Assembly (NCBI RefSeq): GCF_016464375.1
Contig: NZ_JADDIU010000001.1
Coordinates: forward strand, 186,001 to 250,000
Origin: Bacillus renqingensis
Lineage (GTDB): Bacteria > Bacillota > Bacilli > Bacillales > Cytobacillaceae
DNA: 64,000 nt
Direction: 5' to 3'
The translations under genes were made by a program, and so were the position numbers. The first letter of the stretch is position 1, and each line of letters opens with the position of its first letter. Below, piece after piece: positions 31,785 to 41,469 of the stretch. The notes under the pieces were generated by a model. That model did not search any database and was not told the DNA's origin. It saw only the letters and a program-made list of their open reading frames with translations.

Positions 31785-32687
31785 TTAATGGGTTTTACAC
31801 TTTTCGTATAAGCCTTTTTCTTTTAGTACTTCAATTAGTGTTTCTCCCATGACGGAAGGTGTTTCAGCAACCTTTATGCCACATTCGTTCATGATGCGGA
31901 TCTTTTCATCAGCGGTTCCTTTACCACCGGAAATAATCGCACCGGCATGGCCCATACGCTTTCCAGGAGGTGCCGTACGACCACCGATAAAACCGACAAC
32001 AGGCTTCGTCATATTGGCCTGTACCCATTTGGCAGCTTCTTCTTCGGCATTTCCGCCGATTTCGCCAATCATGATGACAGCATATGTTTCAGGATCTTCA
32101 TTGAAAGCCTTTAAAACGTCAATAAAGTTGGTCCCATTTACAGGGTCGCCGCCAATACCGACTGCTGTTGTTTGTCCAAGCCCTGCCTGCGTTAATTGAT
32201 GAACGGCTTCATATGTTAATGTTCCGGAACGGGAGACAACACCGACATGACCTTTTGTATGAATATAACCAGGCATGATGCCAATTTTACATTCATCTGC
32301 CGTAATGACGCCAGGGCAGTTTGGACCAACTAAACGTGTCTTCTTCCCTTCCATATACCGTTTCACTTTCACCATATCCAGTACTGGAATATGCTCGGTA
32401 ATACAAATGACAAGATCTAATTCAGCATCGACTGCTTCAATAATGGAATCGGCTGCAAATGGAGCCGGAACATAGATAACAGAAGCATTTGCACCAGTCG
32501 CATCTACTGCTTCTCTTACGGTATTAAATACAGGTACACCTTCTACTTCCTGACCGCCTTTGCCTGGAGATGTACCCCCGACAATTTTGGTTCCATATTC
32601 AAGCATTTGTTTTGTATGAAAACGGGCAGTGCCGCCTGTTATCCCTTGAACTAAAACTTTCGTATCTTTATTAATAAAAACGCTCAC
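31785..32687 (-). CDS. sucD: Succinyl-CoA ligase, alpha subunit
   Basis: 300 residues. With SucC it makes succinate and ATP or GTP from succinyl-CoA in the TCA cycle. The CoA-binding [13 protein letters not shown] segment (15-27) and the phosphohistidine H247 in [13 protein letters not shown] are intact. It follows sucC by 23 bases and shares its promoter. Confidence 0.98.
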   Translation of the reverse strand: MSVFINKDTKVLVQGITGGTARFHTKQMLEYGTKIVGGTSPGKGGQEVEGVPVFNTVREAVDATGANASVIYVPAPFAADSIIEAVDAELDLVICITEHIPVLDMVKVKRYMEGKKTRLVGPNCPGVITADECKIGIMPGYIHTKGHVGVVSRSGTLTYEAVHQLTQAGLGQTTAVGIGGDPVNGTNFIDVLKAFNEDPETYAVIMIGEIGGNAEEEAAKWVQANMTKPVVGFIGGRTAPPGKRMGHAGAIISGGKGTADEKIRIMNECGIKVAETPSVMGETLIEVLKEKGLYEKCKTH

Positions 32688-32710
32688 GTTAATTCCCCTT
32701 TCATTCGATC

Positions 32711-33871
32711 CTATTTTACTAATGAAACGATTTTTTGTGCGCCGTCAGCCATCGATTCAGCAGCAATGATATTCAGGTTAGACTCAGCAAGGATTTTCTT
32801 TCCTAAGTCAACATTTGTTCCTTCTAAGCGGACTACTAATGGAATCGTAAGCCCTACCTGCTTAGCTGCTTCGACTACACCCTCAGCAATAACATCACAT
32901 TTCATAATGCCGCCGAAGATATTGACAAAAATACCTTTTACATGGGGATCTGAAAGGATAATTTTAAATGCTTCTGTTACCTTTTCAGCTGTAGCGCCAC
33001 CGCCAACATCAAGGAAGTTTGCCGGGTCACCGCCATAATGCTTAATGATATCCATCGTGGACATGGCAAGTCCGGCACCATTAACCATACAGCCGATATT
33101 TCCATCTAAGGCAACATAGCTTAAATCATATTTGGATGCTTCGATTTCTTTTGGATCTTCCTCTTCAAGGTCGCGGTATTCTAAAACATCTTTTTGACGA
33201 TACAACGCATTGGAGTCAAAGTTCAGTTTTGCATCCAATGCCATTACTTTACCATCACCAGTAACAACCAATGGGTTAATTTCTGCAATGGAACAATCTT
33301 TGTCAATATAAGCATTGTATAGTCCGGTCATGAACTTAACCGCTTGGTTAACCAATTCTTTAGGAATATTGATATTAAAGGCAAGACGACGTGCTTGGTA
33401 TGGCATTAAACCGAGCGCCGGATCAATTTCCTCTTTGAAAATTTTCTCAGGTGTTTTGGCAGCCACCTCTTCAATCTCGGTACCGCCCTCTTCTGAACCC
33501 ATTAATACCACTCGGGAGGTAGCACGATCCAATACTAATCCTACATAATATTCCTTTTTAATGTCGCAGCCTTCTTCAATTAATAAACGTTTTACTTCTT
33601 TTCCTTCAGGTCCAGTTTGATGCGTCACCAATGTTTTTCCTAAAATTTCGTTAGCATATGTACGTACCTCATCAAGGTTTTTTGCAACCTTAACACCACC
33701 AGCTTTCCCCCTGCCGCCTGCATGAATTTGTGCTTTAACCACGCAAACTTGCGTGCCTAATTCTTTTGCGGCTTCAACAGCTTCACTGACCGTGAAGGCT
33801 ACTTTTCCATTTGGGACTGTCACCCCAAAATTTTTGAGGATCTCTTTCCCCTGGTACTCATGGATATTCAT
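32711..33871 (-). CDS. sucC: Succinyl-CoA ligase, beta subunit
   Basis: 386 residues, normal length. ATP-grasp domain at the N terminus ([16 protein letters not shown], 46-61; metal-binding NPLVVTGDG) and a C-terminal ligase domain with [12 protein letters not shown]. First gene of sucCD. The genes ylqG and ylqH, usually between rnhB and this gene, are not present; sucC directly follows the rnhB terminator. Confidence 0.98.
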   Translation of the reverse strand: MNIHEYQGKEILKNFGVTVPNGKVAFTVSEAVEAAKELGTQVCVVKAQIHAGGRGKAGGVKVAKNLDEVRTYANEILGKTLVTHQTGPEGKEVKRLLIEEGCDIKKEYYVGLVLDRATSRVVLMGSEEGGTEIEEVAAKTPEKIFKEEIDPALGLMPYQARRLAFNINIPKELVNQAVKFMTGLYNAYIDKDCSIAEINPLVVTGDGKVMALDAKLNFDSNALYRQKDVLEYRDLEEEDPKEIEASKYDLSYVALDGNIGCMVNGAGLAMSTMDIIKHYGGDPANFLDVGGGATAEKVTEAFKIILSDPHVKGIFVNIFGGIMKCDVIAEGVVEAAKQVGLTIPLVVRLEGTNVDLGKKILAESNLNIIAAESMADGAQKIVSLVK

Positions 33872-33920
33872 TTCCCATCCTCCTAAATCTTACTCTTTAA
33901 CAAAAATTGACTCCGTTTTC

Positions 33921-33949
33921 ATTTTATATAATGATAGGAACCTTGTCTA
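33921..33949 (-). promoter_or_regulatory. Promoter of sucCD
   Basis: On the minus strand TAGACA (33944-33949), 17 bases, TAAAAT (33921-33926), about 50 bases before the sucC start. Confidence 0.65.
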
Positions 33950-33961
33950 CCATTAAGCAAT

Positions 33962-33986
33962 AAAAAACAGGCGGGGCCTGTTTTTT
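33962..33986 (-). terminator. Intrinsic terminator of rnhB
   Basis: AAAAAACAGGC (33962-33972) and GCCTGTTTTTT (33976-33986) form an 11-bp perfect stem with a GGG loop. It is 19 bases past the rnhB stop and ends in Ts on either strand. Confidence 0.9.
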
Positions 33987-34005
33987 ATTTTAAGATCTGT
34001 CCTAT

Positions 34006-34782
34006 TCATCTTACAAGTATGCATTCCTTGATGGGGGCAAAGGATTTTCGGTGGTATTGTGTAATCCCGTGCGTTTGAATGGCTTGCAAATGTTCCTTTG
34101 TTCCATATCCCATATTATGTTCGAAACCGTAAGCAGGATAGGTCTGCGCTATTTCCTTCATCAGCTCATCTCTGGCTGTTTTTGCAACAATGGAGGCTGC
34201 AGCGATGGAAACACTTTTGGCATCGCCTTTAATAATCGATTCTGAAGGATAAGGAGTCTCTAGCTTCATCGCGTCAATCAACAAATAGTCAGGCGGGGTA
34301 TGTAATGTCGCAATGGCCGATTTCATCGCCTTCTTTGTCGCTTCATAAATATTGATTCTATCAATTTCATCGGCTTGTATCATGGCAATGCTGACGGAAA
34401 TCGCTTCTTTTCTAATAATATGATTATATTCCTGACGTTTTTTTTCTGATAGCTTTTTAGAATCGTCTATCCCTGCTAAGTAAAAATCCTGCGGCAAAAT
34501 CACAGCAGCCGCGACAACAGGGCCTGCAAGCGGGCCCCTTCCGACTTCATCCACTCCGGCAATAAGCCGAAAGCCTTGAGCCATAACGTTTCGTTCATAA
34601 TAGGTCATTTGCTCAAATTTAGCTTTGAGAAACCTTTCTGTCATCCGTTGTTTTTTCCATCTTGCAAGGCTTTTTCGAACGCCAATTCGTTCATCTTGTT
34701 CAAGTTCCTGAATAAAAGGATCAAACTCATCGGTAATAGTTGTTAGATTTTCTTCGATTTTTGCAATAGAGAGCTGCTTCAT
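34006..34782 (-). CDS. rnhB: Ribonuclease HII
   Basis: About 258 residues with the start at MKQLSIAKIEENL (AGGTGG five bases upstream). It cuts RNA in RNA-DNA hybrids, including single ribonucleotides. The DEVGRGPLAGPVVAAAVIL motif holds the first catalytic Asp-Glu pair (about D80, E81), DDSKKLSEKKR and LLIDAMKL carry further acidic residues. The N-terminal extension (1-70) is typical for Bacillus RNase HII. It follows rbgA across copy C of the repeat. Confidence 0.97.
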   Translation of the reverse strand: MKQLSIAKIEENLTTITDEFDPFIQELEQDERIGVRKSLARWKKQRMTERFLKAKFEQMTYYERNVMAQGFRLIAGVDEVGRGPLAGPVVAAAVILPQDFYLAGIDDSKKLSEKKRQEYNHIIRKEAISVSIAMIQADEIDRINIYEATKKAMKSAIATLHTPPDYLLIDAMKLETPYPSESIIKGDAKSVSIAAASIVAKTARDELMKEIAQTYPAYGFEHNMGYGTKEHLQAIQTHGITQYHRKSFAPIKECILVR

Positions 34783-34822
34783 AGTCGCCACCTATCGTTT
34801 TTTTTACACCAGATTTTATATG

Positions 34823-34962
34823 TTTTCGACTTTGAGAATTGTCCAGCTCCAGCGCCTAGCCCCTCGAGGTCATAAGCCACTCCTGAATTGAAGGCAAAGA
34901 GCGCCTTCTATTCAGAAGCGTCTTATGCTTGTCGGGGCTGACCAAGGCGCTTGCGCTTTTCT
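34823..34962 (-). repeat. Structured intergenic repeat, copy C
   Basis: About 140 bases between rbgA and rnhB. Read on the minus strand it starts AGAAAAGCGCAAGCGCC and ends GGAGCTGGACAATTC, AAAGTCGAAAA, like copy A, but its centre differs. Outer stem AGCGCCT with AGGCGCT and AGCCCC with GGGGCT flank the same GGTC bulge. The centre is a hairpin: CATAAG (34871-34876) with CTTATG (34922-34927), CTGAAT (34883-34888) with ATTCAG (34910-34915), GAAGGC (34890-34895) with GCCTTC (34903-34908). Confidence 0.85.
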
Positions 34963-34964
34963 AA

Positions 34965-35816
34965 TTAAAAATCACTCGGTTTCTCAAATGAGAGCGGGCC
35001 GAATTTATCTGAGCGAATTTCCCGAATGACCAGTTCAGCTACTTTATCGTAATCAACCATTCCTCCGCCCATTAGACAGCCTCTTAGACGGCCAATATGA
35101 TCGAATAGCAGGGCGGCATCATCCGGTAATTCAGTGAGCTTATAGCGGTCCTTTAAGCGTTCTGGGTAAACTCGTTCTAAAAACTTTAACGAATAAATGG
35201 TCAAATCATGCAAATTTAATAAGGTATCCTTAATGGCCCCTGTAATCGCCAGTTTGATCCCCACCTCTTGGTCCTCAAACTTTGGCCATAATATTCCCGG
35301 GGTATCAAGCAGTTCCATTTCTTTTCCAACCTTTATCCATGCTTGAGATTTTGTAACTCCCGGAGTGTTACCGGTTTTGGCGATATTCCTTTTGGCCAGA
35401 CGGTTAATCAGTGTCGATTTCCCAACGTTTGGAATTCCCACAATCATTGCTCGGATTGCCCGCGGTTTAACACCCTTGGCTTTTAGTCGGTCAAATTTCT
35501 CCTTGAGGATTTCCCGGGAAGCTATGGTGATCTGTTTCAAGCCTTCCCCGGCCTGAGAGTTAATTGCAAGAGACTGTATCCCCCTATCTGCAAAGAAGGC
35601 CAGCCATTCCTTTGTCGTCTCTTTATCTGCCATATCGGCTTTATTTAATAAGACAAGTCTTGGTTTATGTTGAATAATCTCATCAATCATTGGGTTTCTT
35701 GAGGAAAATGGTATTCTTGCGTCGACCAATTCAAAAATGATATCAACCAGCTTTAACTTTTCCGTGACCTCTCTCCTCGCCTTAGCCATATGGCCAGGAA
35801 ACCATTGAATTGTCAA
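34965..35816 (-). CDS. rbgA: Ribosome assembly GTPase RbgA (YlqF)
   Basis: About 283 residues from a TTG start ([17 protein letters not shown]), seven bases after GGAGG; the reading frame is open further upstream but that part overlaps lepB. RbgA is a circularly permuted GTPase needed for late 50S assembly. NKADM (G4) comes before [14 protein letters not shown] (G1) and DTPGILWPK (G3), the permuted order. It follows lepB, as usual in Bacillus. Confidence 0.97.
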   Translation of the reverse strand: MTIQWFPGHMAKARREVTEKLKLVDIIFELVDARIPFSSRNPMIDEIIQHKPRLVLLNKADMADKETTKEWLAFFADRGIQSLAINSQAGEGLKQITIASREILKEKFDRLKAKGVKPRAIRAMIVGIPNVGKSTLINRLAKRNIAKTGNTPGVTKSQAWIKVGKEMELLDTPGILWPKFEDQEVGIKLAITGAIKDTLLNLHDLTIYSLKFLERVYPERLKDRYKLTELPDDAALLFDHIGRLRGCLMGGGMVDYDKVAELVIREIRSDKFGPLSFEKPSDF

Positions 35817-35839
35817 AGTGCCACCTCCCATTTCAAGTT

Positions 35840-36397
35840 CTATTTTACTTTTACAATACGTGCATCTTTGATTGGCCAAAAGATGACGCTTGCTTTTCCA
35901 ATGACCTTGCTCATTGGAATCGTCCCAATATGTCTGGAGTCTTTACTAAAGCGGCGGTTATCTCCCATTACAAATAATTCCCCTTTTGGAACGGTAGTAC
36001 GGCCTATTTTTTCTTCCAGGGTGAAATCATCTGTCAACGGACCGTCTTCCACCTCCTCTTTGTATTTATTGAGATACGGTTCTTTATATGCCTTACCATT
36101 TACATACAAGGTATCATTCCGATATTCAATATGATCACCCGGAAGCCCAATCACGCGCTTGATGTAATCTTTATGCTCAGGGGCATGGAAGACGATAATA
36201 TCAAATCGTTTCGGTTCGCCAATATTGTAGCTTAATTTATTGACGATCATCCGGTCTTGATCCTTTAGTGTTGGCATCATGGACAGACCATCCACTACTA
36301 TTGGGGCAAACAGAAAATAGCGAATAATCGCTGCTAATGCAACTGCTATTAACAGCGCCTTTGTCCATTCCCAGAGTTCATTTTTCTTCTTAACCAT
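35840..36397 (-). CDS. lepB: Type I signal peptidase
   Basis: 185 residues, a Sip-type enzyme with one N-terminal transmembrane helix (about 12-30). It removes signal peptides of exported proteins. The catalytic Ser39 lies in DGLSMMPTL and Lys80 in [25 protein letters not shown] is the conserved box E. Its stop overlaps the region upstream of rbgA. Located between rplS and rbgA. Confidence 0.95.
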   Translation of the reverse strand: MVKKKNELWEWTKALLIAVALAAIIRYFLFAPIVVDGLSMMPTLKDQDRMIVNKLSYNIGEPKRFDIIVFHAPEHKDYIKRVIGLPGDHIEYRNDTLYVNGKAYKEPYLNKYKEEVEDGPLTDDFTLEEKIGRTTVPKGELFVMGDNRRFSKDSRHIGTIPMSKVIGKASVIFWPIKDARIVKVK

Positions 36398-36544
36398 ACA
36401 TAAACCACCATTCCTGCAAAAAGTCTTATACAGCTATTTTACATAAATTACAGCTAATTAACACAACAGGCTGTGTGTTTTTAATCAAATTTTAATATTT
36501 TGCTTCCGTCCTGGAATAGTATCAGGCAGATAGATATGTAGAAC

Positions 36545-36693
36545 AAAAAGCGCAAGCGCCCTGGTCAGCGGCGTATGGCCTGGAGCGCTCCAACTGAGAT
36601 AAAGGAAACACGAAGAGCCGGAGGCGATTCGATGTTGACTTATCGTAGGGCGGAGAGCGAAGGACACTAGCCGCTAGGGCGCTGGAGCTGGAC
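36545..36693 (+). repeat. Structured intergenic repeat, copy B
   Basis: Nearly identical to copy A over about 150 bases, in the lepB-rplS gap. It differs mainly in one 20-base block (36611-36631), where CGAA pairs with TTCG around the same tandem GA/GA mismatches and a GCC/GGC stem, in place of CGGT/ACCG and GC/GC in copy A. The right flanking ACAATTCTCAAAGTC part of copy A is missing. The gap 36398-36790 otherwise holds only the rplS terminator and the lepB upstream region. Confidence 0.85.
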
Positions 36694-36752
36694 TAGTCTA
36701 ACCCGGTAGAAAGTTATCCACAGTGTCCTATTTTATAATTTCCTAAACGATG

Positions 36753-36783
36753 AAAAAAGAGCTTGCCAGGCAAGCTCTTTTCT
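36753..36783 (-). terminator. Strong terminator of rplS
   Basis: AAAAGAGCTTGCC and GGCAAGCTCTTTT are perfect complements, followed by Ts on the minus strand, eight bases after the rplS stop. Confidence 0.9.
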
Positions 36784-36790
36784 TTTCATA

Positions 36791-37135
36791 TTAGCGGATT
36801 TCTTTAATACGAGCTTTCTTACCGCGAAGGTTACGCAAGTAGTAAAGTTTCGCACGGCGAACTTTACCGCGGCGAATAACTTCCAGCTTCGCAATTTTTG
36901 GTGTGTGTACAGGGAAGGTACGTTCAACGCCTACTCCGTAAGAAACTTTACGAACTGTAAAGGTTTCGCTGATTCCACCACCACGACGCTTAATCACAAC
37001 ACCTTCAAATAATTGGATACGCTCGCGGGTTCCCTCGACAACCTTTACGTGTACACGTACGGTATCACCGGGACGGAACGCAGGAAGGTCAGAACGCAAT
37101 TGTTCTTTTGTGATCTCTTCAATTAATTGATGCAT
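36791..37135 (-). CDS. rplS: 50S ribosomal protein L19
   Basis: 114 residues from [16 protein letters not shown], with AGGAG nine bases upstream; a longer in-frame start lies inside the leader and is not used. L19 sits at the 30S-50S interface. [24 protein letters not shown] and [21 protein letters not shown] are typical. It has its own promoter and a structured leader. Confidence 0.98.
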   Translation of the reverse strand: MHQLIEEITKEQLRSDLPAFRPGDTVRVHVKVVEGTRERIQLFEGVVIKRRGGGISETFTVRKVSYGVGVERTFPVHTPKIAKLEVIRRGKVRRAKLYYLRNLRGKKARIKEIR

Positions 37136-37144
37136 CGTTTTCAA

Positions 37145-37240
37145 CTCCTTCCAACAGATGCTCATGCACAAATAACCATGATTGCAGCGGAACATCGTTA
37201 TAAGACTTTGGGGCTGAAAAATTTTCAGCTAAAGTCACAA
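37145..37240 (-). promoter_or_regulatory. L19 leader RNA (rplS 5' UTR)
   Basis: About 95 bases between the rplS promoter and its Shine-Dalgarno. It starts with a hairpin (GCTGAAA with TTTCAGC) and contains the segment TTATAACGATGTTCCGCTGC, then GCATGAGCATCTGTT just before the ribosome-binding site. Low-G+C Gram-positives have a known L19 autoregulatory leader in this place. The call rests on position and my memory of the motif; a covariance model was not run. Confidence 0.6.
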
Positions 37241-37245
37241 GAAGT

Positions 37246-37274
37246 ATCATACCATAATTGTGATACCCCTGCAA
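37246..37274 (-). promoter_or_regulatory. Sigma-A promoter of rplS
   Basis: TTGCAG (37269-37274), 17 bases, TATGAT (37246-37251) with a TGG extended -10. It starts three bases after the trmD stop codon. Confidence 0.75.
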
Positions 37275-37276
37275 GA

Positions 37277-38020
37277 CTAGTTGTCTTCTTTTTCTACTTC
37301 TTGCAGCCATTTTTCTTGTTCGGAAGAGAGTTCTATTTTTTCTAATAAATCCGGTCTTCTTTCTAATGTTCTCCTTAATGATTCTTTATTTCGCCATTCC
37401 TCAATTAATTTATGATTACCTGATAATAAAACATCCGGCACCTTCATGCCGCGAAAATCAGCCGGTCTTGTATAATGGGGGTGCTCTAACAAACCGGTAC
37501 TGAAAGAATCCTTCCTATGTGATTCTTGGTTGCCTAACACTTCTGGCAATAAACGGACGACACTATCGATGATGACCATGGCACCGAGCTCGCCCCCGGT
37601 TAAAACATAATCACCAATCGAGATTTCATCGGTTACGACGTGCTGACGGATTCGTTCATCATACCCTTCGTAATGCCCGCAAATAAAAATGAGATGATCC
37701 TCCTTTGCCAGTTCTTCCGCCTTTCTTTGATCATAGCGGCTTCCCTGGGGACATAGTAAGATGACCCTTGGATGTTTACTTTCGGCCCGTTCCTTGAGAG
37801 AGGCAACAGCATCAATGATCGGCTGCGGCATTAATACCATCCCCGCACCGCCGCCATATGGGTAATCATCAACCGCCCGGTGTTTGTTATCGGCAAATTC
37901 CCGAAAATTGACTACATGATAGCTAACAGCCGACTTTTCAGCTGCCTTATGTAAAATCGAATGACCCAGTACACCGGGAAACATCTCCGGAAAAAGCGTA
38001 AGAATGTCAATCTTCATCAT
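37277..38020 (-). CDS. trmD: tRNA m1G37 methyltransferase TrmD
   Basis: 247 residues. It methylates G37 of tRNAs read at CNN codons using S-adenosylmethionine, through a trefoil-knot (SPOUT) fold. [27 protein letters not shown] and the knot [24 protein letters not shown] are visible. Two Met codons start the frame; the first overlaps the rimM stop codon by four bases, so the genes are coupled. Confidence 0.97.
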   Translation of the reverse strand: MMKIDILTLFPEMFPGVLGHSILHKAAEKSAVSYHVVNFREFADNKHRAVDDYPYGGGAGMVLMPQPIIDAVASLKERAESKHPRVILLCPQGSRYDQRKAEELAKEDHLIFICGHYEGYDERIRQHVVTDEISIGDYVLTGGELGAMVIIDSVVRLLPEVLGNQESHRKDSFSTGLLEHPHYTRPADFRGMKVPDVLLSGNHKLIEEWRNKESLRRTLERRPDLLEKIELSSEQEKWLQEVEKEDN

Positions 38021-38535
38021 GATAGTAAACCTTCCATCGGTTCAATGAATACCGTTTTTTTCCCTATATCGACATTTTTGACTACATCGTCAATATAGGG
38101 GATTAAAATCTCTTTTCCGGTTTTATCCTTTACGACCCAAACATCATTAGCGCCCGGGGTAAGGATCTCACTAATTGTTCCGATTTCTTCTCCGGACGGG
38201 AGCAATACACGGCAGCCAATAATTTCATGAAAGTAAAATTCATCCTCCGCCAAATCGGTCAACTGCGATTCAGGCACTTTCAAAACGCCATCACGGAACG
38301 TTTCGACTAAATTAATATTTTCATACCCAGCAAAAGTCAATAAATCAAAATTTTTATGTGTACGGTGTTGTTTAACGGTTAATTCAATGGGTGTATGGGA
38401 ATTTGGCAGAAACAAAAATAATTTATTCCCTGTCTTATAGCGTTTTTCGGGGAAATCGGTTTTTGAGATTACTCGTACTTCTCCCTTTAAGCCATGGGTA
38501 TTGACGATCTTTCCAACATTAAACCATTTTTCCAT
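38017..38535 (-). CDS. rimM: 16S rRNA processing protein RimM
   Basis: 172 residues with an N-terminal beta-barrel ([29 protein letters not shown]) and a C-terminal PRC-barrel ([29 protein letters not shown]). It binds S19 and assists maturation of the 30S head. The order rpsP-khpA-ylqD-rimM-trmD-rplS is standard. Confidence 0.97.
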   Translation of the reverse strand: MEKWFNVGKIVNTHGLKGEVRVISKTDFPEKRYKTGNKLFLFLPNSHTPIELTVKQHRTHKNFDLLTFAGYENINLVETFRDGVLKVPESQLTDLAEDEFYFHEIIGCRVLLPSGEEIGTISEILTPGANDVWVVKDKTGKEILIPYIDDVVKNVDIGKKTVFIEPMEGLLS

Positions 38536-38549
38536 TCATGCATCACCTT

Positions 38550-38939
38550 CTACCTTATATCCTCAATAATACCATCTTTAATGATAATTGTCGGCTGCCG
38601 CGAGGAATCGTCCCAAACATCACCGATATTTACCTCGACAAGGGCCTGAACTTCCTTTTCCTTCAATTCACTTCCCAAAGGTAGGATATGTAATTGTTCC
38701 ATTTGAAACTCAACAAGCTTAATTTTTTCCTTGCGCATTTGGACTTCATTTTCAAAATGTTGTTTAAGTTTGCCTGGTGAAAAGGTCTTTGTCTTTTCCA
38801 ATCTTTTTAATTCAAATTGGAGTTGATCACATTCCTTTTGAAGCTGACGTCTTCGGTCCTGGTATTGATCGAAAAGCTGCTGTTTGCTGTTTTCCGTTAA
38901 TATTTGTTTTACGACAACAGTCTGGATGAGCTGCATCAT
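38550..38939 (-). CDS. ylqD: YlqD family protein
   Basis: 129 residues. The middle (about 15-95) is strongly helical and coiled-coil-like (RRRQLQKECDQLQFELKRLEKTK), followed by a short C-terminal domain VNIGDVWDDSSRQPTIIIKDGII. Function is unknown; it is conserved between khpA and rimM in Bacillus. It begins after a terminator-like hairpin, so it may be transcribed less than khpA. Confidence 0.88.
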   Translation of the reverse strand: MMQLIQTVVVKQILTENSKQQLFDQYQDRRRQLQKECDQLQFELKRLEKTKTFSPGKLKQHFENEVQMRKEKIKLVEFQMEQLHILPLGSELKEKEVQALVEVNIGDVWDDSSRQPTIIIKDGIIEDIR

Positions 38940-39007
38940 ACATGCCTCCTTTTTCTATGAAAAAACTGGCTAGCTTCCGTATCAAGGGATCCTGATTTTA
39001 CAATAGC

Positions 39008-39037
39008 AAAAAAGGGAGGAATGCTCCCCCCTTTTTT
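39008..39037 (-). terminator. Intrinsic terminator between khpA and ylqD
   Basis: On the minus strand AAAAAAGGGGGG pairs with CCTCCCTTTTTT around a 6-base loop (one wobble). It sits 56-85 bases past khpA. Confidence 0.8.
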
Positions 39038-39046
39038 GCCCAGATA

Positions 39047-39078
39047 TCCAGCTTCAGCGCCAAGGCGCTTCCGCTTTT
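39047..39078 (-). repeat. Minimal repeat with both ends and no centre
   Basis: Read on the minus strand: AAAAGCGGAAGCGCC joined to TTGGCGCTGAAGCTGGA. These are the two ends of the structured repeat with the centre deleted. It forms one short hairpin in the khpA-ylqD gap. Confidence 0.6.
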
Positions 39079-39092
39079 AATGATGCAAAAAG

Positions 39093-39323
39093 CTATTCAC
39101 CAATTTCAAGAAATATTTTCTTCTGCTGTGACGATCCTGCTGCATAAACAACAGTCCTAATGGCTTTTGCAACGCGCCCCTGTTTTCCAATCACTTTACC
39201 CATATCCGTCTTATTGACCGAGAGATGATAGGTAATGCGGCTGTCTTCTTCAAGAGCATCTACACGGACGTCTTCAGGAAAATCGACAAGGGGCTTAACA
39301 ATAGTTTCAATCAATTCTTTCAT
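39093..39323 (-). CDS. khpA: KH domain RNA-binding protein KhpA (YlqC)
   Basis: 76 residues, a single KH domain with the GKQG loop in MGKVIGKQGRVAKAIRTVVYAAG. KhpA partners with KhpB (Jag/EloR) in Gram-positives and affects cell length and RNA stability. It lies 11 bases after rpsP. Confidence 0.94.
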   Translation of the reverse strand: MKELIETIVKPLVDFPEDVRVDALEEDSRITYHLSVNKTDMGKVIGKQGRVAKAIRTVVYAAGSSQQKKIFLEIGE

Positions 39324-39334
39324 AGCTTTACTAC

Positions 39335-39607
39335 TTACTTACTCAATTTGGCATTATGGAACTTTTCCATAATCCCTTGTTTAGAGAACAGATTCCGGAC
39401 TGTGTCAGATGGTTTTGCTCCATTTTGCAGCCATTTAAGCACTTGTTCTTCGTTGATGTCAACTCGAGCCGGCTCTGCAACTGGGTCGTAGGTTCCAACT
39501 GTTTCAATGAAACGTCCATCACGCGGTGAACGAGAATCTGCCACTACGATACGATAGAAAGGAGTCTTCTTAGCTCCCATCCGTTTTAAACGAATTTTTA
39601 CTGCCAT
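39335..39607 (-). CDS. rpsP: 30S ribosomal protein S16
   Basis: 90 residues from [32 protein letters not shown] lies ten bases upstream and the four earlier codons overlap that site. S16 binds 16S rRNA early. First of the rpsP-khpA-(ylqD)-rimM-trmD group. Confidence 0.98.
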   Translation of the reverse strand: MAVKIRLKRMGAKKTPFYRIVVADSRSPRDGRFIETVGTYDPVAEPARVDINEEQVLKWLQNGAKPSDTVRNLFSKQGIMEKFHNAKLSK

Positions 39608-39728
39608 AATAAATAGCACCTCCGAATAGTTTTACACAAGAAATAATATTAGCAGATAAGGAATAGGTTTGTAAAGGTTTTTCTCTTTACATCAAAAAAC
39701 TTTGTGAAATGTTTTCCACTTTTCGTTT

Positions 39729-41081
39729 TTAAAATGGTTTAAACGGAAATTTAAATCCGCCTTTTTTCTTTGCCTTTTGCTGCATGCCCGTCATTTGCTT
39801 CATCATCTTCTTCATATCTTCAAACTGTTTAAGCAAACGGTTTACTTCGGCAACAGTACGGCCGCTTCCCTTGGCAATCCGCCGCTTACGGCTTGAGTTC
39901 ATTAGTTCAGGACGAAGCTTTTCGTCCTTCGTCATCGATCTGATGATTGCTTCTACGTGGCCAATCTGCTTTTCATCGATTTGAATATTATTTAAACCCT
40001 TAATCTTGCCCGCACCCGGCATCATTTTTAACAGTTCGTCGAGGGGGCCCAGCTTGCGGACTTGACCTAGCTGATCCAAAAAGTCATCGAGCGTAAATGA
40101 GGCGGTTCGCATCTTCTGCTCTAATTCTTTCGCTTTTTCCTCATCGATACTTGTCTGGGCTTTTTCAATCAGTGTCAGTACATCACCCATGCCGAGAATT
40201 CTCGATGCCATGCGTTCCGGGTGAAACGGCTCGAGGGCATCCATTTTCTCGCCCAGCCCGACAAATTTGATTGGCTTCTCTGTAACCGCACGAATCGAAA
40301 GCGCTGCACCGCCCCTTGTATCGCCATCAAGCTTTGTTAATACAACCCCGGTAATCCCGAGCTGTTCGTTAAAGCTTTGGGCAACATTGACGGCGTCTTG
40401 ACCTGTCATTGCATCGACAACAAGGAAGATTTCATCAGGATTGGTTAATTCCTTGATGTCCTTTAGCTCATTCATTAACGCTTCATCGACATGCAGACGG
40501 CCGGCAGTATCTATCAGAACATAATCATGATGATCCTCTTTTGCTTTGGCAATTGCTTGCCTCGCAATTTCAACCGGGCTTACCTGATCACCTAATGAAA
40601 AAACCGGCATGTCTAATTGTTTTCCCAATGTTTCAAGCTGTTTAATTGCGGCGGGGCGATATATATCGCCAGCAACGAGCAGGGGTTTGCGATTATACTT
40701 TTTGCGCAGTAAATTGGCCAGTTTTCCTGACGTTGTTGTTTTACCAGCCCCCTGGAGACCGACCATCATAATCACCGTCGGCGGGCGGCTGGCGACCGCA
40801 ATTTTACTTTGTTCACCGCCCATTAATGCTGTTAATTCTTCATTTACGATTTTGATAATCTGCTGCCCGGGTGTTAAGCTTTTCATTACCTCTTGCCCTA
40901 CAGCGCGTTCACTGACTTTTTTGACAAAATCTTTGACGACTTTAAAGTTAACGTCGGCCTCAAGCAGGGCAAGACGTACTTCACGCATCATTTCTTTTAC
41001 ATCCGCCTCGGAAACCTTCCCCTTGCCGCGGATTTTTTGAATCGTACTTTGCAGTCGGTCGGCTAATCCTTCAAATGCCAT
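39729..41081 (-). CDS. ffh: Signal recognition particle GTPase Ffh
   Basis: 450 residues from MAFEGLADRLQSTIQKIRGKGKV; AGGAG is nine bases upstream and the TTG three codons earlier is not used. It binds signal peptides and 4.5S/scRNA and docks with FtsY. Helical N domain, G domain (GLQGAGKTTTSGKLA, DTAGRLHVD, TKLDGDTRGG) and the methionine-rich C-terminal M domain (MKKMMKQMTGM) are present. It is 12 bases after ylxM. Confidence 0.98.
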   Translation of the reverse strand: MAFEGLADRLQSTIQKIRGKGKVSEADVKEMMREVRLALLEADVNFKVVKDFVKKVSERAVGQEVMKSLTPGQQIIKIVNEELTALMGGEQSKIAVASRPPTVIMMVGLQGAGKTTTSGKLANLLRKKYNRKPLLVAGDIYRPAAIKQLETLGKQLDMPVFSLGDQVSPVEIARQAIAKAKEDHHDYVLIDTAGRLHVDEALMNELKDIKELTNPDEIFLVVDAMTGQDAVNVAQSFNEQLGITGVVLTKLDGDTRGGAALSIRAVTEKPIKFVGLGEKMDALEPFHPERMASRILGMGDVLTLIEKAQTSIDEEKAKELEQKMRTASFTLDDFLDQLGQVRKLGPLDELLKMMPGAGKIKGLNNIQIDEKQIGHVEAIIRSMTKDEKLRPELMNSSRKRRIAKGSGRTVAEVNRLLKQFEDMKKMMKQMTGMQQKAKKKGGFKFPFKPF

Positions 41082-41093
41082 CAACACCAACTC

Positions 41094-41426
41094 CTAATCT
41101 AAATTCTCTATCTCGTCAATCGTTTCTAATATTGCCTGCTTTGAAAGGTTCTCCTCCATAAGCATCTTTTTCAATCTTTTTATCAGTCGTGCACGTTCCT
41201 GGAATTTTTGCAGTAATTGCAGCTTTTGCTCATATTCCTCAAGCATTGCTTCCGTTCGTTTAATATTATCATAAACGGCTTGGCGACTGACCTCATATTC
41301 TTCGGCAATTTCACCAAGGGAATAATCATCCAAATAATAGAGAGACATATAGCTTTGCTGCTTCGGCGTTAACAGCGAATGATAGAAATCATATAGGTAA
41401 TTCATTCGAGTTGTTTTTTCTAGCAT
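41094..41426 (-). CDS. ylxM: YlxM, SRP-associated helix-turn-helix protein
   Basis: 110 residues from [31 protein letters not shown] lies eight bases upstream, and a longer in-frame start would run through the promoter. The family has a sigma-70 region 4-like helix-turn-helix ([26 protein letters not shown]) and a conserved place in front of ffh. YlxM stimulates SRP GTPase in streptococci; in Bacillus its role is less clear. Confidence 0.92.
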   Translation of the reverse strand: MLEKTTRMNYLYDFYHSLLTPKQQSYMSLYYLDDYSLGEIAEEYEVSRQAVYDNIKRTEAMLEEYEQKLQLLQKFQERARLIKRLKKMLMEENLSKQAILETIDEIENLD

Positions 41427-41469
41427 GCCAAGGTCCCCCTTCCTTGTTAAGTGAAAAGCCTTTACAAAA

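Noticed and set aside
35817-35879. N-terminal extension of rbgA ([12 protein letters not shown]...)
   Set aside because: It overlaps the end of lepB, and the good ribosome-binding site is for the TTG start inside.
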